Shown here piece after piece: positions 46,567 to 55,193 of a stretch of 55,212 bases of DNA. The DNA comes from a virus: IMG/VR virus record IMGVR_UViG_3300046557_000287, positions 1 to 55,212 of that record; one strand, 5' to 3'. Position 1 is the stretch's first letter; each line of letters starts with the position of its first letter. Under the pieces are notes generated by a model. That model was not told the DNA's origin. It did not search any database and saw only the letters and a program-made list of their open reading frames with translations. The translations under genes were made by a program, and so were the position numbers.

Positions 46567-46940
46567 GGGCCACCCCAGTACGTAACAGGCGGCGCCACGT
46601 CCTCCGGCGCGATGTTCAGAGACCCAGCGCCCGACGCCATGCCGACCGCTCGTCGCAGCCGGCGCCGCTCGTCGTCGGAGAGGGCTACGCCCGTCTGCGC
46701 GTCGGCGTATGAGGTGAGCATCCCGCCTGCCTGCTCACTGCGGACGCCGGCAGGGTTGGTGAAGGTTCTTGCGGCAACCGCCAGGGCGACGGCCTTGACG
46801 CCAGGCTGCGGGGGGTCAGTGATCCGGCCCCCGACCTCCCCCGCCAGGGCGTCGGCTGTCATCTCCAGCGCCAGCGCGCATTGGGCGTCCGTCAGCCGCG
46901 GAACGAAGGCGCGGAGCTCAGACGCCGTGAACAGTGCCAT
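46563..46940 (-). CDS. Head-tail adaptor
   Basis: 125 residues from ATG 46940. ALFTASELRAFVPRLTDAQCALALEMTADALAGEVGGR ... EQAGGMLTSYADAQTGVALSDDERRRLRRAVG, the helical gp6-like adaptor pattern. Overlaps the upstream gene by 23 bp. Confidence 0.72.
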   Translation of the reverse strand: MALFTASELRAFVPRLTDAQCALALEMTADALAGEVGGRITDPPQPGVKAVALAVAARTFTNPAGVRSEQAGGMLTSYADAQTGVALSDDERRRLRRAVGMASGAGSLNIAPEDVAPPVTYWGGP

Positions 46941-47163
46941 CCGTTCCGCCCGCCTTACGTCGAGGAGCCGCACGCTTCGCGGGCGCCTTCTTTGGCGGCG
47001 TAGGCACTGGTTCCGCAAGTCGACTTGCGGACGGCGCCTCTGCCCACGCCTTCGGGTTGGTAATGAGCGCCTGCGCCCACTCCGGGACCTCGTCCGCGGG
47101 GCTGAACACGTGGGCCACGCCGTCGGCGTCCGTCACGTGGACGTGTGTCTTCAGGGTTGCCAT
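46918..47163 (-). CDS. Small head-region protein with Lys/Arg/Pro tail
   Basis: 81 residues. MATLKTHVHVTDADGVAHVFSPADEVPEWAQALITNPKAW, then a tail that contains PSASRLAEP written by a SalI palindrome, then PPKKAPAKRAAPRRKAGG. Small proteins of this kind follow the capsid gene in many actinophages. GAGGC precedes the start. Confidence 0.7.
   Translation of the reverse strand: MATLKTHVHVTDADGVAHVFSPADEVPEWAQALITNPKAWAEAPSASRLAEPVPTPPKKAPAKRAAPRRKAGGTDGTVHGV
47012..47031. repeat. SalI palindrome inside a head gene, stop-free, copy 10
   Basis: TCCGCAAGTCGACTTGCGGA, perfect. It encodes SASRLA in the flexible tail and is the only copy in the late region. Confidence 0.85.
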
Positions 47164-47186
47164 GCGTGAATGCCTCGCGTTTCGGG

Positions 47187-48203
47187 TTAGAGAACGTCAG
47201 CCTGGAACGTGAGGTCAGGGGCCGCCACGACAGGGAGCGCGATTGCGGTAGCGCGGGTCCACACGGTCTGTGGGTCCTCCGACTTGTACGCACCAACGGC
47301 CACGCCCGCAGCGTCGCCAGCCAGGCCGTAGCGCGGGTCGTCCGCCTCCACAGGGACACCCCAAAGGGTCTGACCCACGGCGTCGCCGAAGTCCGGCAGA
47401 AAGAGGATCTTGTCCACAGGAGTGATCCGCGTGGGGGTCCCACTGACGGACACCTGCGCGTCGTAGATGACCACTGGCGGGATGTCGAAGTCCGCAAGAA
47501 CGGTGTTCAGCTGGTCGCGGGTCAGGACCGTTGGCGGGTTGGTCTGGTTCGCCAGCTTCGTCAGACCCACGTTCCGCCGCAGGGCGTTGTAGATCGTCCG
47601 GGACATCAGGGTGTACGCCGGGAGATGCCCGTTCGTGGTGTTGTACGTGTCGAGCCACGTCGAGAGGTCGCCGTAAGCGTCGGCAGTCGCGTAAGTGCTC
47701 CACGGAGTGGAGGCCGTCACACTGTGCGCGGCGTTGCGACCGAAGTCCACGCTCGCCTGAACACCGTTCTCGTTCAGGTTCACGGCGCCGCTGAAGAGCG
47801 CCTCACCGCGCGCCAGCTCCATACGGGCTTCGATCTGGCGAGCCAGGCGGACGCCGTCGTCGAGCATGGCGTCCCGGATCTCAGCGTTCTGAGTGTCGAT
47901 GTTCCGGCGCTTGATGCGCTCGTACTCGCTGACGTTCATCTTGCGCGAGATGGGCGGCAGTTCGCCGCTCACGCGGGCGCCACCCGGTCGGGTGCCGACG
48001 TCAGAGCTGGCGTCGTACGCACGGAAGACGGCCGCTTCGGTCAGGCCACCTCCACCACGGGTGAACCGGTAGGAGAGATCGTTGATGGTGCGATTGGGGA
48101 GCCACTGGTCCAGGGCGAACGCGTTTTCTGGTCGGTCGGCCAGCGCCGCCCGCGCGTACCCGGTCAGCTCTGCCGGGGTCGCGTACTCGTCAATGAGCTG
48201 CAT
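47187..48203 (-). CDS. Major capsid protein
   Basis: 338 residues of the lambda gpE-like (Phage_cap_E) kind: LDQWLPNRTINDLSYRFTRG, GARVSGELPPISRKMNVSEYERI, NAEIRDAMLDDGVRLARQIEARMELARGEAL, and a LLTRDQLN.VLADFDIPPVVIYDAQV segment. Forms the head shell. GAGAGGT precedes ATG. Confidence 0.9.
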   Translation of the reverse strand: MQLIDEYATPAELTGYARAALADRPENAFALDQWLPNRTINDLSYRFTRGGGGLTEAAVFRAYDASSDVGTRPGGARVSGELPPISRKMNVSEYERIKRRNIDTQNAEIRDAMLDDGVRLARQIEARMELARGEALFSGAVNLNENGVQASVDFGRNAAHSVTASTPWSTYATADAYGDLSTWLDTYNTTNGHLPAYTLMSRTIYNALRRNVGLTKLANQTNPPTVLTRDQLNTVLADFDIPPVVIYDAQVSVSGTPTRITPVDKILFLPDFGDAVGQTLWGVPVEADDPRYGLAGDAAGVAVGAYKSEDPQTVWTRATAIALPVVAAPDLTFQADVL

Positions 48204-48219
48204 GGTTGGTGGTTACCTC

Positions 48220-48618
48220 TCAGATGAAGATGACACGGGAGGCGAGATCCACCTTGCCCGCAGCGTCGACGGCAACGGGAAGCTTGGACTCCCGAACCGC
48301 GCAGTGGACGAGCATCGAGCCGACAGCGCTGGACAGGGTCGCTCCACGTCGGGTGACGACCTCCACGCCCGTGAAGAGGAAACCAACGAGGGTCTGACGA
48401 CCGTCGCTCGCTGCATCGTCATACGGGCCGAACTTCCCGCCGGTCGTGATCTTGCCCAGCGGAATGCCGCTCTTGATGTAGCCGTCCGGGTAGTGCGTGC
48501 CAGCCGTGAACTTGGTGACGTCGAGCGACACGCTCAGCGCAATGTCGGTGCCGTGGTCGCCGGCGAGCCAATCGCGCTTGTCCTGAGAGAAGCTCTCAGT
48601 GATGAGGCCGAGATTCAT
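48220..48618 (-). CDS. Head decoration protein
   Basis: 132 residues. AGTHYPDGYIKSGIPLGKITTGGKFGPYDDAASDGRQTLVGFLFTGVEV matches lambda gpD-like stabilising proteins. GGAGG precedes ATG. Confidence 0.82.
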   Translation of the reverse strand: MNLGLITESFSQDKRDWLAGDHGTDIALSVSLDVTKFTAGTHYPDGYIKSGIPLGKITTGGKFGPYDDAASDGRQTLVGFLFTGVEVVTRRGATLSSAVGSMLVHCAVRESKLPVAVDAAGKVDLASRVIFI

Positions 48619-48635
48619 GGGTCCTCCTGTGAGGG

Positions 48636-49274
48636 TCAGGTCTTGTTGTGGCGAGCGCGATACAGCTCCGCGCCGGATGCCGTGGTCTTGGTGTCGCCCC
48701 CGACGTCGGTCCCACGAGGTCCGCCAGCGCGCGGCGGAGGTGGTGGGGTGCCGAAGCCAGAAGGTGCGAAGTCCTTCAACAGGTCGTCCGCGTCCGCCTC
48801 CAGCTCCTCCTTCGTGGAGCCCTGGAGCCGTCGCGCCTGTGCCGGCGTGAGGCCCTTCTCCGCGGCAACGGTGACGCGCAGTGCGTCCGCACGCGCCTCG
48901 TCCCGCTCGCGCTCCGCGGTGAGTTGAGCCGCCTCCGCAGCGTCCTTCTCCGCCTGGAGCCGCTCAGCGTCGGTCAGCTCAGCAGCCTTGCGTGTGGTGA
49001 GCTCCGCCTCTGCAGCGCGGAGGCGCTCCAGCTCCGCAGCATCCGGAGCGGCGTTGGCTCGCTGCTCGTGCTTGCGCGCGTGGTGCTTCCAATACGCGGC
49101 CTGATGCTCGGGAGTCATGTCGGCCGTCGGAGTGTTGTCCGGGAATCCGTGCTCGTTGACCTTCGGGATTCCGCCCCCGCCACCACCCGCGTTCGGGTCG
49201 TCTTCGAAGAGGTTCCAGGGCTGAGCAGCGAAGGTGAGCAGCGCATTACGGCGCGCGAGAGTGCGACGAGGCAT
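48636..49274 (-). CDS. Scaffold protein
   Basis: 212 residues from ATG 49274. Poly-Gly stretch, then a long Glu/Ala coiled coil (AAELERLRAAEAELTTRKAAELTDAERLQAEKDAAEAAQLTAERERDEARADAL) and a Pro/Gly end. GGGGAAA upstream. Confidence 0.82.
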   Translation of the reverse strand: MPRRTLARRNALLTFAAQPWNLFEDDPNAGGGGGGIPKVNEHGFPDNTPTADMTPEHQAAYWKHHARKHEQRANAAPDAAELERLRAAEAELTTRKAAELTDAERLQAEKDAAEAAQLTAERERDEARADALRVTVAAEKGLTPAQARRLQGSTKEELEADADDLLKDFAPSGFGTPPPPPRAGGPRGTDVGGDTKTTASGAELYRARHNKT

Positions 49275-49315
49275 GGTGGTTTCCCCTGTCGGGAGTCGTT
49301 GGCCCATGGCGGGCG

Positions 49316-50125
49316 TCAGGTCGGAAGATTGATGTCGTCAGGGCCCGTGAACCGCTGACCCCGGTAGCCCAGAACGGGGCCGATTTCCCCGTGATTGCGG
49401 GCGATGATGATCTTTCGATAGTCGACTGCGCGTCCTCCGCGGTCAAAGGTTCCTAGCGCTGCCTCTACCGCGTCGTGGATCTTCTCTAGCCGGTCCTCGT
49501 CGATGATCTGGCCAGGGTCGTAATTGGCCTTGACCGTCTTGACGAGGCAGTCACACCCAGGATGAATGGGCGCAAGATCCTTCTTGTGGTAGCGCTGAGT
49601 CGACGCGATCATGCACAGCGCGCAGTCGTATTCGCCCTGCAGCTCCCTGACCGTGTACTCCACGGCTGGCTGCTGATCGGCCACTTCCCGCACGGTGTGC
49701 GTGCGCGCTAGCTGCATGTCCGTCTTGGTGATGATCTCCAGGCGGTTCGCACCGCGCTCTGTGGCGACGTCTATCGGCTCGCCCTGTGACAGCGCAGTCC
49801 AGACGTCATGGAATGGCCGCGCGTACACCTCTTCGGGGTCAACGTCGCGTAGCGCACGTCCGGTCACCGTGTCGAAGTCCAGGTTCACGCGCGGCTGATC
49901 GTCCGCGATGTCTCGGTACAGCTGCTCTAGGTACGTGGCAGTCAGGGACGCAATCTGACGCTGTCCAGCGATGATCACGGGGAGCGTCGTCCGCTGAAAG
50001 CGGGCCAGGTCGGCGTCACGGTAGGAGCCAAGTCCCGTCCATGCGCGACTAGTACGGCCCAGTACGCTCGCCCAGACGTTGCCGAAGGCGGCGCCGTACT
50101 GACGGTCAAGCCGCGTCAAGGACAT
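49316..50125 (-). CDS. MuF-like head morphogenesis protein
   Basis: 269 residues. Middle helical; C-terminal ARTHTVREVADQQPAVEYTVRELQGEYDCALCMIASTQRYHKKDLAPIHPGCDCLVKTV holds the CxxC and HPxCxC cluster of MuF domains. ATG 50125 lies within the end of the portal gene. Confidence 0.8.
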   Translation of the reverse strand: MSLTRLDRQYGAAFGNVWASVLGRTSRAWTGLGSYRDADLARFQRTTLPVIIAGQRQIASLTATYLEQLYRDIADDQPRVNLDFDTVTGRALRDVDPEEVYARPFHDVWTALSQGEPIDVATERGANRLEIITKTDMQLARTHTVREVADQQPAVEYTVRELQGEYDCALCMIASTQRYHKKDLAPIHPGCDCLVKTVKANYDPGQIIDEDRLEKIHDAVEAALGTFDRGGRAVDYRKIIIARNHGEIGPVLGYRGQRFTGPDDINLPT

Positions 50126-51617
50126 CTTCACGTCCGATCACAGTCCGCGGATCCTGCTTCGCGTCGCGCTTCGCCTGAAGAGATACAGGCTGCGGGTCGC
50201 TCGTCGGCGTCGCGTTCAAGGCGTCTTGCGCGCGGTCGATCTCCATACGGTCGATCTCCGCAGGCGTGTAGCCCATGTCTTCCATGCGCTGGCGCCATGG
50301 GACGCCGGCACTGGCCTTCTTCACTGCAGCGTCGGCAAGCTCGCTGATACTGCGCGACTCCGGGTCACGCCAGACGGTTTCAGCGTCGTACGCGTTGGCT
50401 CGTGTCTCGTCGCCCAGCACACGGAACGCCAGGCGCATCACGTGCTCCCAGCTCTCGCCGAAGTTGCGCTGACGGTCGCGAACCTTCGAGATTAGGCCCG
50501 TCTCTGCGGCCTTCAGGGCGTCGCCGCTCACGTTGACCACGGCGCCAATGAGGTAGTGCGGAGGCGTCCGGCTAATCGCGGCCAAGTCCTGGACCGCAGC
50601 CTCCACGGCGCGGACATATGGGACGAGGTCCGTTGCCGCGAACTCGCCGAACTTCACGTCGGGGTCGTCCGTCGTCCAGAGCTTCCGAATGTCGAGCTGG
50701 AACGGCTGGATCTTTGCCCCAGTCACGGGGTCCTCGTCGACCTCCAGGCCCGCGGCCCAACGCTGGCGGAAAGCGCCGTACTTCATGGCCGCTATGAGAT
50801 TGATCAAAGAGAGGTTGATCCGATTCTGAATGCTGATCACGTCCTCGTGCTCCGCGAAGCCCTCCGGCCGGCGGTTGCGCCGGTTGATGAAGGGCACGAA
50901 GGGGACCATGTCCAGCTCGTTGCGACGGCTGGCGTCGCTCGCGTTGGGCAGAACCAGCGCATCCCACTGGCGCAGTGCATGGCCGCGGACTGCGAACACA
51001 GGGGCAGTCGACTTCGTCACGAACTCGTGGATCTCCTGCGGAGTCCACAGAGTCGCGCGCGTCTGGCCAGTCCAGTCGTCGCGCCAGAGCTTCAGCCCTG
51101 CGGCAAGCTTCCGACGGTTTCCCTGCGTGTGCTCTACGGCCACCTGTCGGGGCGTCTCGTGGGTCAGGACCGGTCGGCCGTTGTCGCCCTTCTCCACGAG
51201 GACGAACGCTCTCCGCTGCGACAGAGCGCCGTAGTGGACGAGGTCAGAATCCGCGTCCATCGAGTTCTCTTGCCAGATGCGGTTAGCGTCCTCGTCGGCC
51301 GACTTGGCGGACTTACCCGTCTTGGCCTTGCCGAAGCGGAAGCCGTCGACGCCCATACGCTCAGCCGGGGAATCTATGACGAGCGACGTCCAGTTGGTGC
51401 GTGCGTCCTTCATCCACGCTGCAACCTCCAGCGGGTCAACTCCCGGAACGTGTGGAAGTGGTGCGCGACCTTCGGCGTACCGGCGCAGGGTGTTGAGCCC
51501 TGGAGTCACCTCTCCGTCGCAGTCAGGACGTGAGTCCTCCCGTTCCTCCAGGAGCTGCGCCCCCAGCCGCTGCAGCCACCATCCAGGAGACTCAACCTTT
51601 GATGCATCGATAGGCAC
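50106..51617 (-). CDS. Portal protein
   Basis: 503 residues, SPP1 gp6-like. WWLQRLGAQLLEERE, VPFVPFINRRNRRPEGFAEHEDVISIQNRINLSLINLIAAMKYGAFRQRWAAGLEV, and a C-terminal stem. Start GTG with GGAGG upstream. Confidence 0.9.
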   Translation of the reverse strand: MPIDASKVESPGWWLQRLGAQLLEEREDSRPDCDGEVTPGLNTLRRYAEGRAPLPHVPGVDPLEVAAWMKDARTNWTSLVIDSPAERMGVDGFRFGKAKTGKSAKSADEDANRIWQENSMDADSDLVHYGALSQRRAFVLVEKGDNGRPVLTHETPRQVAVEHTQGNRRKLAAGLKLWRDDWTGQTRATLWTPQEIHEFVTKSTAPVFAVRGHALRQWDALVLPNASDASRRNELDMVPFVPFINRRNRRPEGFAEHEDVISIQNRINLSLINLIAAMKYGAFRQRWAAGLEVDEDPVTGAKIQPFQLDIRKLWTTDDPDVKFGEFAATDLVPYVRAVEAAVQDLAAISRTPPHYLIGAVVNVSGDALKAAETGLISKVRDRQRNFGESWEHVMRLAFRVLGDETRANAYDAETVWRDPESRSISELADAAVKKASAGVPWRQRMEDMGYTPAEIDRMEIDRAQDALNATPTSDPQPVSLQAKRDAKQDPRTVIGREDVLDAA

Positions 51618-51629
51618 TTACGAACCTCC

Positions 51630-53339
51630 TTAGAAGGCGACGAGACGGCCGGACTTCTTCTTTCGCTTTGTGATTCCTGCAGCAACGGCGTCAGCACGGC
51701 ACTCGTAAGCGAGTGCGGCGCTCATGGCGGCGTCGATCTTCTTCGGGGACTTCGCGTGTTCCTTGCCAATGCCGATGTGGTTGCGGCCCATGGGGCGGCG
51801 CTTAGCGTTCAGCACGTGGCGAGTGAGCGTGGCGCCCAGTCGGGAGAACGGCGCCTCGTCGTCAGCCTTCGCAGTGCCGGCGTAGGACAGCGCCTTGTCG
51901 TCGACGGCCTCCGTGAAGCGGTCTAGCGCCTGCTCCATGGCCGTCGGGCGGTTCGTCCACCACTCCAGCGGACGCGCCTGTGTGGCGCGCACCTGGAGGT
52001 TCTCGCCGAAGTCAGCCGTCCAGCGGTCCACGTAGTCCTGCCAGTGCGGCGGGTCGGCGTAGAAGCCGCAGACTTCGTAGAGGTCGAACGCGCGCGACAC
52101 AGCGGCGTCGACGTCTTCGCGGTCGACTTGCCAGCCGTCACCCTCTGGTCCCTCCGGGCGCTCCCAGACTCCGAGTAGCTGCAGATGTCCGTCGGAGACG
52201 CGGCAGGCAGCAAGCGCCGTAGCGTCGTCGCGGATGGATCCGTCGAATCCCAGCGTCACGAGGTCGCCCGCAGCTATCTCCTCAGCTCGTCGGCACAGCT
52301 CCCACGCATCCGGATCCATCCACGCATCGGAGGAGGACGTCCGGCTGTTCAGGAAGTAGCGTTTCCCGTCCGCGGAGTCGTTGCGAAGGTCGTAGAAGTC
52401 GTCGACCAACGTGTCTTCGTCGATCCACTCCATCGCGTCGCCGTAGGCGTCACGGAGGGCCGCGCGAAGCTCCAGCTCGTTCTTCAAGTCCTTGACGACG
52501 CCGTAACGGTGGTCGTAGAGGAGACGGGCGCGACCGCGCTTCTTGCGCCCTTCGCGAATCGCTTCGGCTTCCTCGTAGGTGCGTTCCGCTACGGAGTCCT
52601 GGCCAGGGGCGAACATGGTCGTGGTTTCGAGATACCACGTCTGCGCGATCTTCTTCCGTTTGCGGAGGTTTCGCGTGACGGTCGCGTACATGCGCCGCAG
52701 TTCAGGCGTGTTGTAGAGGTGGCTCTCGTCGAAGCAGACCCACGTTTCCTTCCCGCCGTCCTTCGACGAGGACGAAGCGGTTGACGGCGTGATTTCTCCG
52801 CCGTCAGGAAGGTTGATACGCGTCAAACCGGGGTCCACGCCCGGGACTTGCGAGAGCCGCGACGACTCGTCGACGCAGTTGAAGTAGATCGTGTCGAAGA
52901 CGTTCCCGGTCTGCCCTTCCTCCGTCGCCATGATGCGGAGGTACGGGACGCGGACCGGTCGGCCCATCGGCTCGCCGGCCTCGTAGACGTACTCGAAGCC
53001 AAGCCCCCACGGGTCGCGGTAGACCTCCCCGCCCTCTGCCCAGCTGTCGAAGCGGCAAGGGCCGAAGGCTTCAAAGAGGCCAAGTCGCGCACCCAAGCCG
53101 GACTTGTCGCAGCCCTTTGGGCGGCTGAAGAAAGCGGAGTCGTAGAGGAGTCGGCCCTTCTCGTCGTCGACCGCGTAGCAGTCCACGACGAAGCCCGTGT
53201 ATTCGTCCCCGTGGCGTACCGGTTCGCCCTGGACGTCGCCGGGGCCGTGGACGACAAAGAACTCCATCCACGCAACCGCCATCCACCCCAGAGAGCGAGA
53301 GCGGTCGTGTCCGGGGGCGCGAACCGTGACATGCGGCAT
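51630..53339 (-). CDS. Terminase large subunit
   Basis: 569 residues. ATPase: SRPKGCDKSGLGA near 72-84 (Walker A), WVCFDESHLYN (Walker B). Nuclease: LGFDGSIRDDATALAA near 365, and a late Asp pattern. Drives DNA packaging. GGGGGG precedes ATG. Confidence 0.92.
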   Translation of the reverse strand: MPHVTVRAPGHDRSRSLGWMAVAWMEFFVVHGPGDVQGEPVRHGDEYTGFVVDCYAVDDEKGRLLYDSAFFSRPKGCDKSGLGARLGLFEAFGPCRFDSWAEGGEVYRDPWGLGFEYVYEAGEPMGRPVRVPYLRIMATEEGQTGNVFDTIYFNCVDESSRLSQVPGVDPGLTRINLPDGGEITPSTASSSSKDGGKETWVCFDESHLYNTPELRRMYATVTRNLRKRKKIAQTWYLETTTMFAPGQDSVAERTYEEAEAIREGRKKRGRARLLYDHRYGVVKDLKNELELRAALRDAYGDAMEWIDEDTLVDDFYDLRNDSADGKRYFLNSRTSSSDAWMDPDAWELCRRAEEIAAGDLVTLGFDGSIRDDATALAACRVSDGHLQLLGVWERPEGPEGDGWQVDREDVDAAVSRAFDLYEVCGFYADPPHWQDYVDRWTADFGENLQVRATQARPLEWWTNRPTAMEQALDRFTEAVDDKALSYAGTAKADDEAPFSRLGATLTRHVLNAKRRPMGRNHIGIGKEHAKSPKKIDAAMSAALAYECRADAVAAGITKRKKKSGRLVAF

Positions 53340-53358
53340 CGTCGCCCCCCTCTGATGG

Positions 53359-53823
53359 TTAGCCGGTCAGCCTCGCTCGCCGTGAGTTGATGTCTGAGAC
53401 ATTCGCGGTGCTCTGAACGGGCGCCTGACGGACTGGCGCGGGATCGTCGACCTTGAGCTTCAGACGCGCCCGGTCCTCGGGCGTAGCGCCGAATTTGGCT
53501 GCCCTCAGCCGCACTTCAGCGGCTAGCGTCCACTGGCCCTTGTCCCACATGGAGTGGTGCATCAGGGCCGTGTCGACGAGGAACGCCCAGTCGGTGTCAG
53601 TGAAGGTGGACGCCTGCGCGGACTCGCGCCAGGTCTGCCACCACGCACGCGTCATGGGGTGCCACTCCGTGAGCTCACCGGTCTTGGTGTTGACGCCGAG
53701 AACGCCGTCCGGGAGTTCAGGGCCGCGGAGTTCATCGTCAGGGACGATCACAGTTTCAGGCTCCGCGGCGTTGCGCCGGCGGCGCTTCGATGGGTCCTTT
53801 GGGGCGGGACCTCGTCCAGCCAT
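53359..53823 (-). CDS. Terminase small subunit-like
   Basis: 154 residues. MAGRGPAPKDPSKRRRRNA is the usual start of actinophage small terminases. WHPMTRAWWQTWRESAQASTFTDTDWAFLVDTALMHHSMWDKG follows. AAGGGGG precedes ATG. First gene of the late block. Confidence 0.85.
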   Translation of the reverse strand: MAGRGPAPKDPSKRRRRNAAEPETVIVPDDELRGPELPDGVLGVNTKTGELTEWHPMTRAWWQTWRESAQASTFTDTDWAFLVDTALMHHSMWDKGQWTLAAEVRLRAAKFGATPEDRARLKLKVDDPAPVRQAPVQSTANVSDINSRRARLTG

Positions 53824-54090
53824 CACAACCCCCTTCCCGGGTGCTATCGTGAGAGTGCTCAGTTCGGGGCAGTTCCCCGGTAATCGGTGTTGGTTCTGAC
53901 GGCTAATCACCGAACTGTTATGCCACTGAGAATCAAGATCCATTTCGAGTTCTGATCCGCCACGCACCTTCACTGAAGGACGACGTAGCACGTCAGGGGC
54001 GAACTCGGTTCGGCTTTGCGTGTTTACGCATGGGTCGGATCGAGCGCCCGTGCCCGGTCCGACCCCTCCACGAGGGAGTTCAGGAACCGG
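53824..54090. other. Divergent intergenic region; possible late promoter and packaging site
   Basis: Separates the late block from the plus-strand cassette. Contains GTTATG at 53917-53922 (minus CATAAC) without a matching GTCACA at 17 bp, a GGGGCAGTTCCCC hairpin and an 8-bp stem GGGTCGGA / TCCGACCC (54030-54063). The late promoter and a cos or pac site are expected here by position only. Confidence 0.45.
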
Positions 54091-54321
54091 ATGGAAACCG
54101 TCGGATGGGCCGCAGCAGCCGTGATGTTCATCAGCGGCGCCGTGTGGGTACTTGGGCACGCACTTGATCAAGTGCCAGTACTGAGCCGAAAGTTCGTCAA
54201 GGCAGTCCGGTCGGTACGTCAGGTGCGGGACGAGCTGAGCCGCCCCCGCTCCGCTCCGGAGCTTCCAGCAGTCCAGCAACCGGAGGAGCACAGTGCCGCC
54301 GGAGTCTCCGACTCCGCCTGA
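54091..54321 (+). CDS. Small plus-strand membrane protein, 76 residues
   Basis: METVGWAAAAVMFISGAVWVLGHALDQVPVLSRKFVKAVRSVRQVRDELSRPRSAPE. One N-terminal hydrophobic helix, then a basic amphipathic part and an acidic Ser/Glu end. Weak ribosome site (GGAACC). Similar in shape to the gene at 33501. First gene of the rightward cassette. Confidence 0.6.
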   Translation: METVGWAAAAVMFISGAVWVLGHALDQVPVLSRKFVKAVRSVRQVRDELSRPRSAPELPAVQQPEEHSAAGVSDSA

Positions 54322-54396
54322 CCGCCCCCCGAAACCCCGTCAGCTGACTTGCGCGCCCGGTATCATGGAGCGCAGAAACCACAGAGAGGGGGTGAC

Positions 54397-54951
54397 ATGG
54401 ACTTCGAGACAAGGCTCCTATTGGCGTTTGCCGACCGTCACCTGACGGTCGATCGCGGCGAACAGCAAGCAGACTTGATCTTTTCGTCCGGCGAGACAAC
54501 CGTCTACCTGGAGTTGAAGCACTACCTCAGGTCGCGATCGCGGCAGGGTACATGCTTTGACATGCTCCGAGAGCCATCAGGCTTCTGGGACCTGACGCAA
54601 CTTCAGCTTGCTCAAGCGAAAAACGACGCGCGGACGCGGGTCGCGAAAGCCGTTGAAAGGCTGCGCGCGGCCTCCGCAGCAGACGAGCGGCGGGCTGCAG
54701 CCCGGGAGTTCCTCGCAGCGCTGGCTGAACTCGTTGCCGTTCTTCTGCACTTCCTAGTTCGCGTCCTCCTGTTGCTGCTCTCCCGCCTGCTAGGCGAAAG
54801 CGCAGCAATGAATGCGCCGGCATGGAAGCCTGTCCCCATCGAGACCACACCCCAGGTCGCTCCCAGGGGACCGAACTCCGCCTTCCCCGTGAACACGTAC
54901 CGGGGCGGGCACGACTGCAGCACGCTGGGGAGCGTCGAACTAGCTGCCTGA
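54397..54951 (+). CDS. Membrane-anchored PD-(D/E)XK nuclease-like protein
   Basis: 184 residues. FETRLLLAFADRHLTVDRGEQQADLIFSSGETTVYLELKHY gives the D ... ExK pattern and strand order of restriction-type nucleases within the first 45 residues. After a charged helix, LAELVAVLLHFLVRVLLLLLSRLL is a hydrophobic membrane segment. GAGGGGG precedes ATG 54397, and a TATCAT -10-like box lies at 54361. Nuclease plus membrane helix suggests exclusion of incoming DNA, but this is inference. Confidence 0.55.
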   Translation: MDFETRLLLAFADRHLTVDRGEQQADLIFSSGETTVYLELKHYLRSRSRQGTCFDMLREPSGFWDLTQLQLAQAKNDARTRVAKAVERLRAASAADERRAAAREFLAALAELVAVLLHFLVRVLLLLLSRLLGESAAMNAPAWKPVPIETTPQVAPRGPNSAFPVNTYRGGHDCSTLGSVELAA

Positions 54952-54989
54952 GTGACCCGCCGACCATGCAAGGTCGGAAGGTTCAGATC

Positions 54990-55193
54990 ATGTTTTCCCT
55001 GCCAGACACAGCCCCGTGGGGGGCATTCTTGGCTGTCGCCGTTCTCGGAATCGTCTTCTTCGGCTTGCGCGGCATCCTCCGCGCTGTATGGCCGCAGACC
55101 TCCGCCCACCGCAAGGAGTTGTGGGCGGAGTGGCAGCGGCAGCGCGCACAGGAGCGGACTCGCCAGCGGGAGGAGATCGACAACCGGGAATGA
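54990..55193 (+). CDS. Small plus-strand membrane protein, 67 residues
   Basis: MFSLPDTAPWGAFLAVAVLGIVFFGLRGILRAVWPQTSAHRKELWAEWQRQRAQERTRQREE. One hydrophobic helix and a charged helical tail. ATG 54990 has GGAAGG 8 nt upstream; ATG 54966 is an alternative. Its stop overlaps the next start (ATGA). Confidence 0.6.
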   Translation: MFSLPDTAPWGAFLAVAVLGIVFFGLRGILRAVWPQTSAHRKELWAEWQRQRAQERTRQREEIDNRE

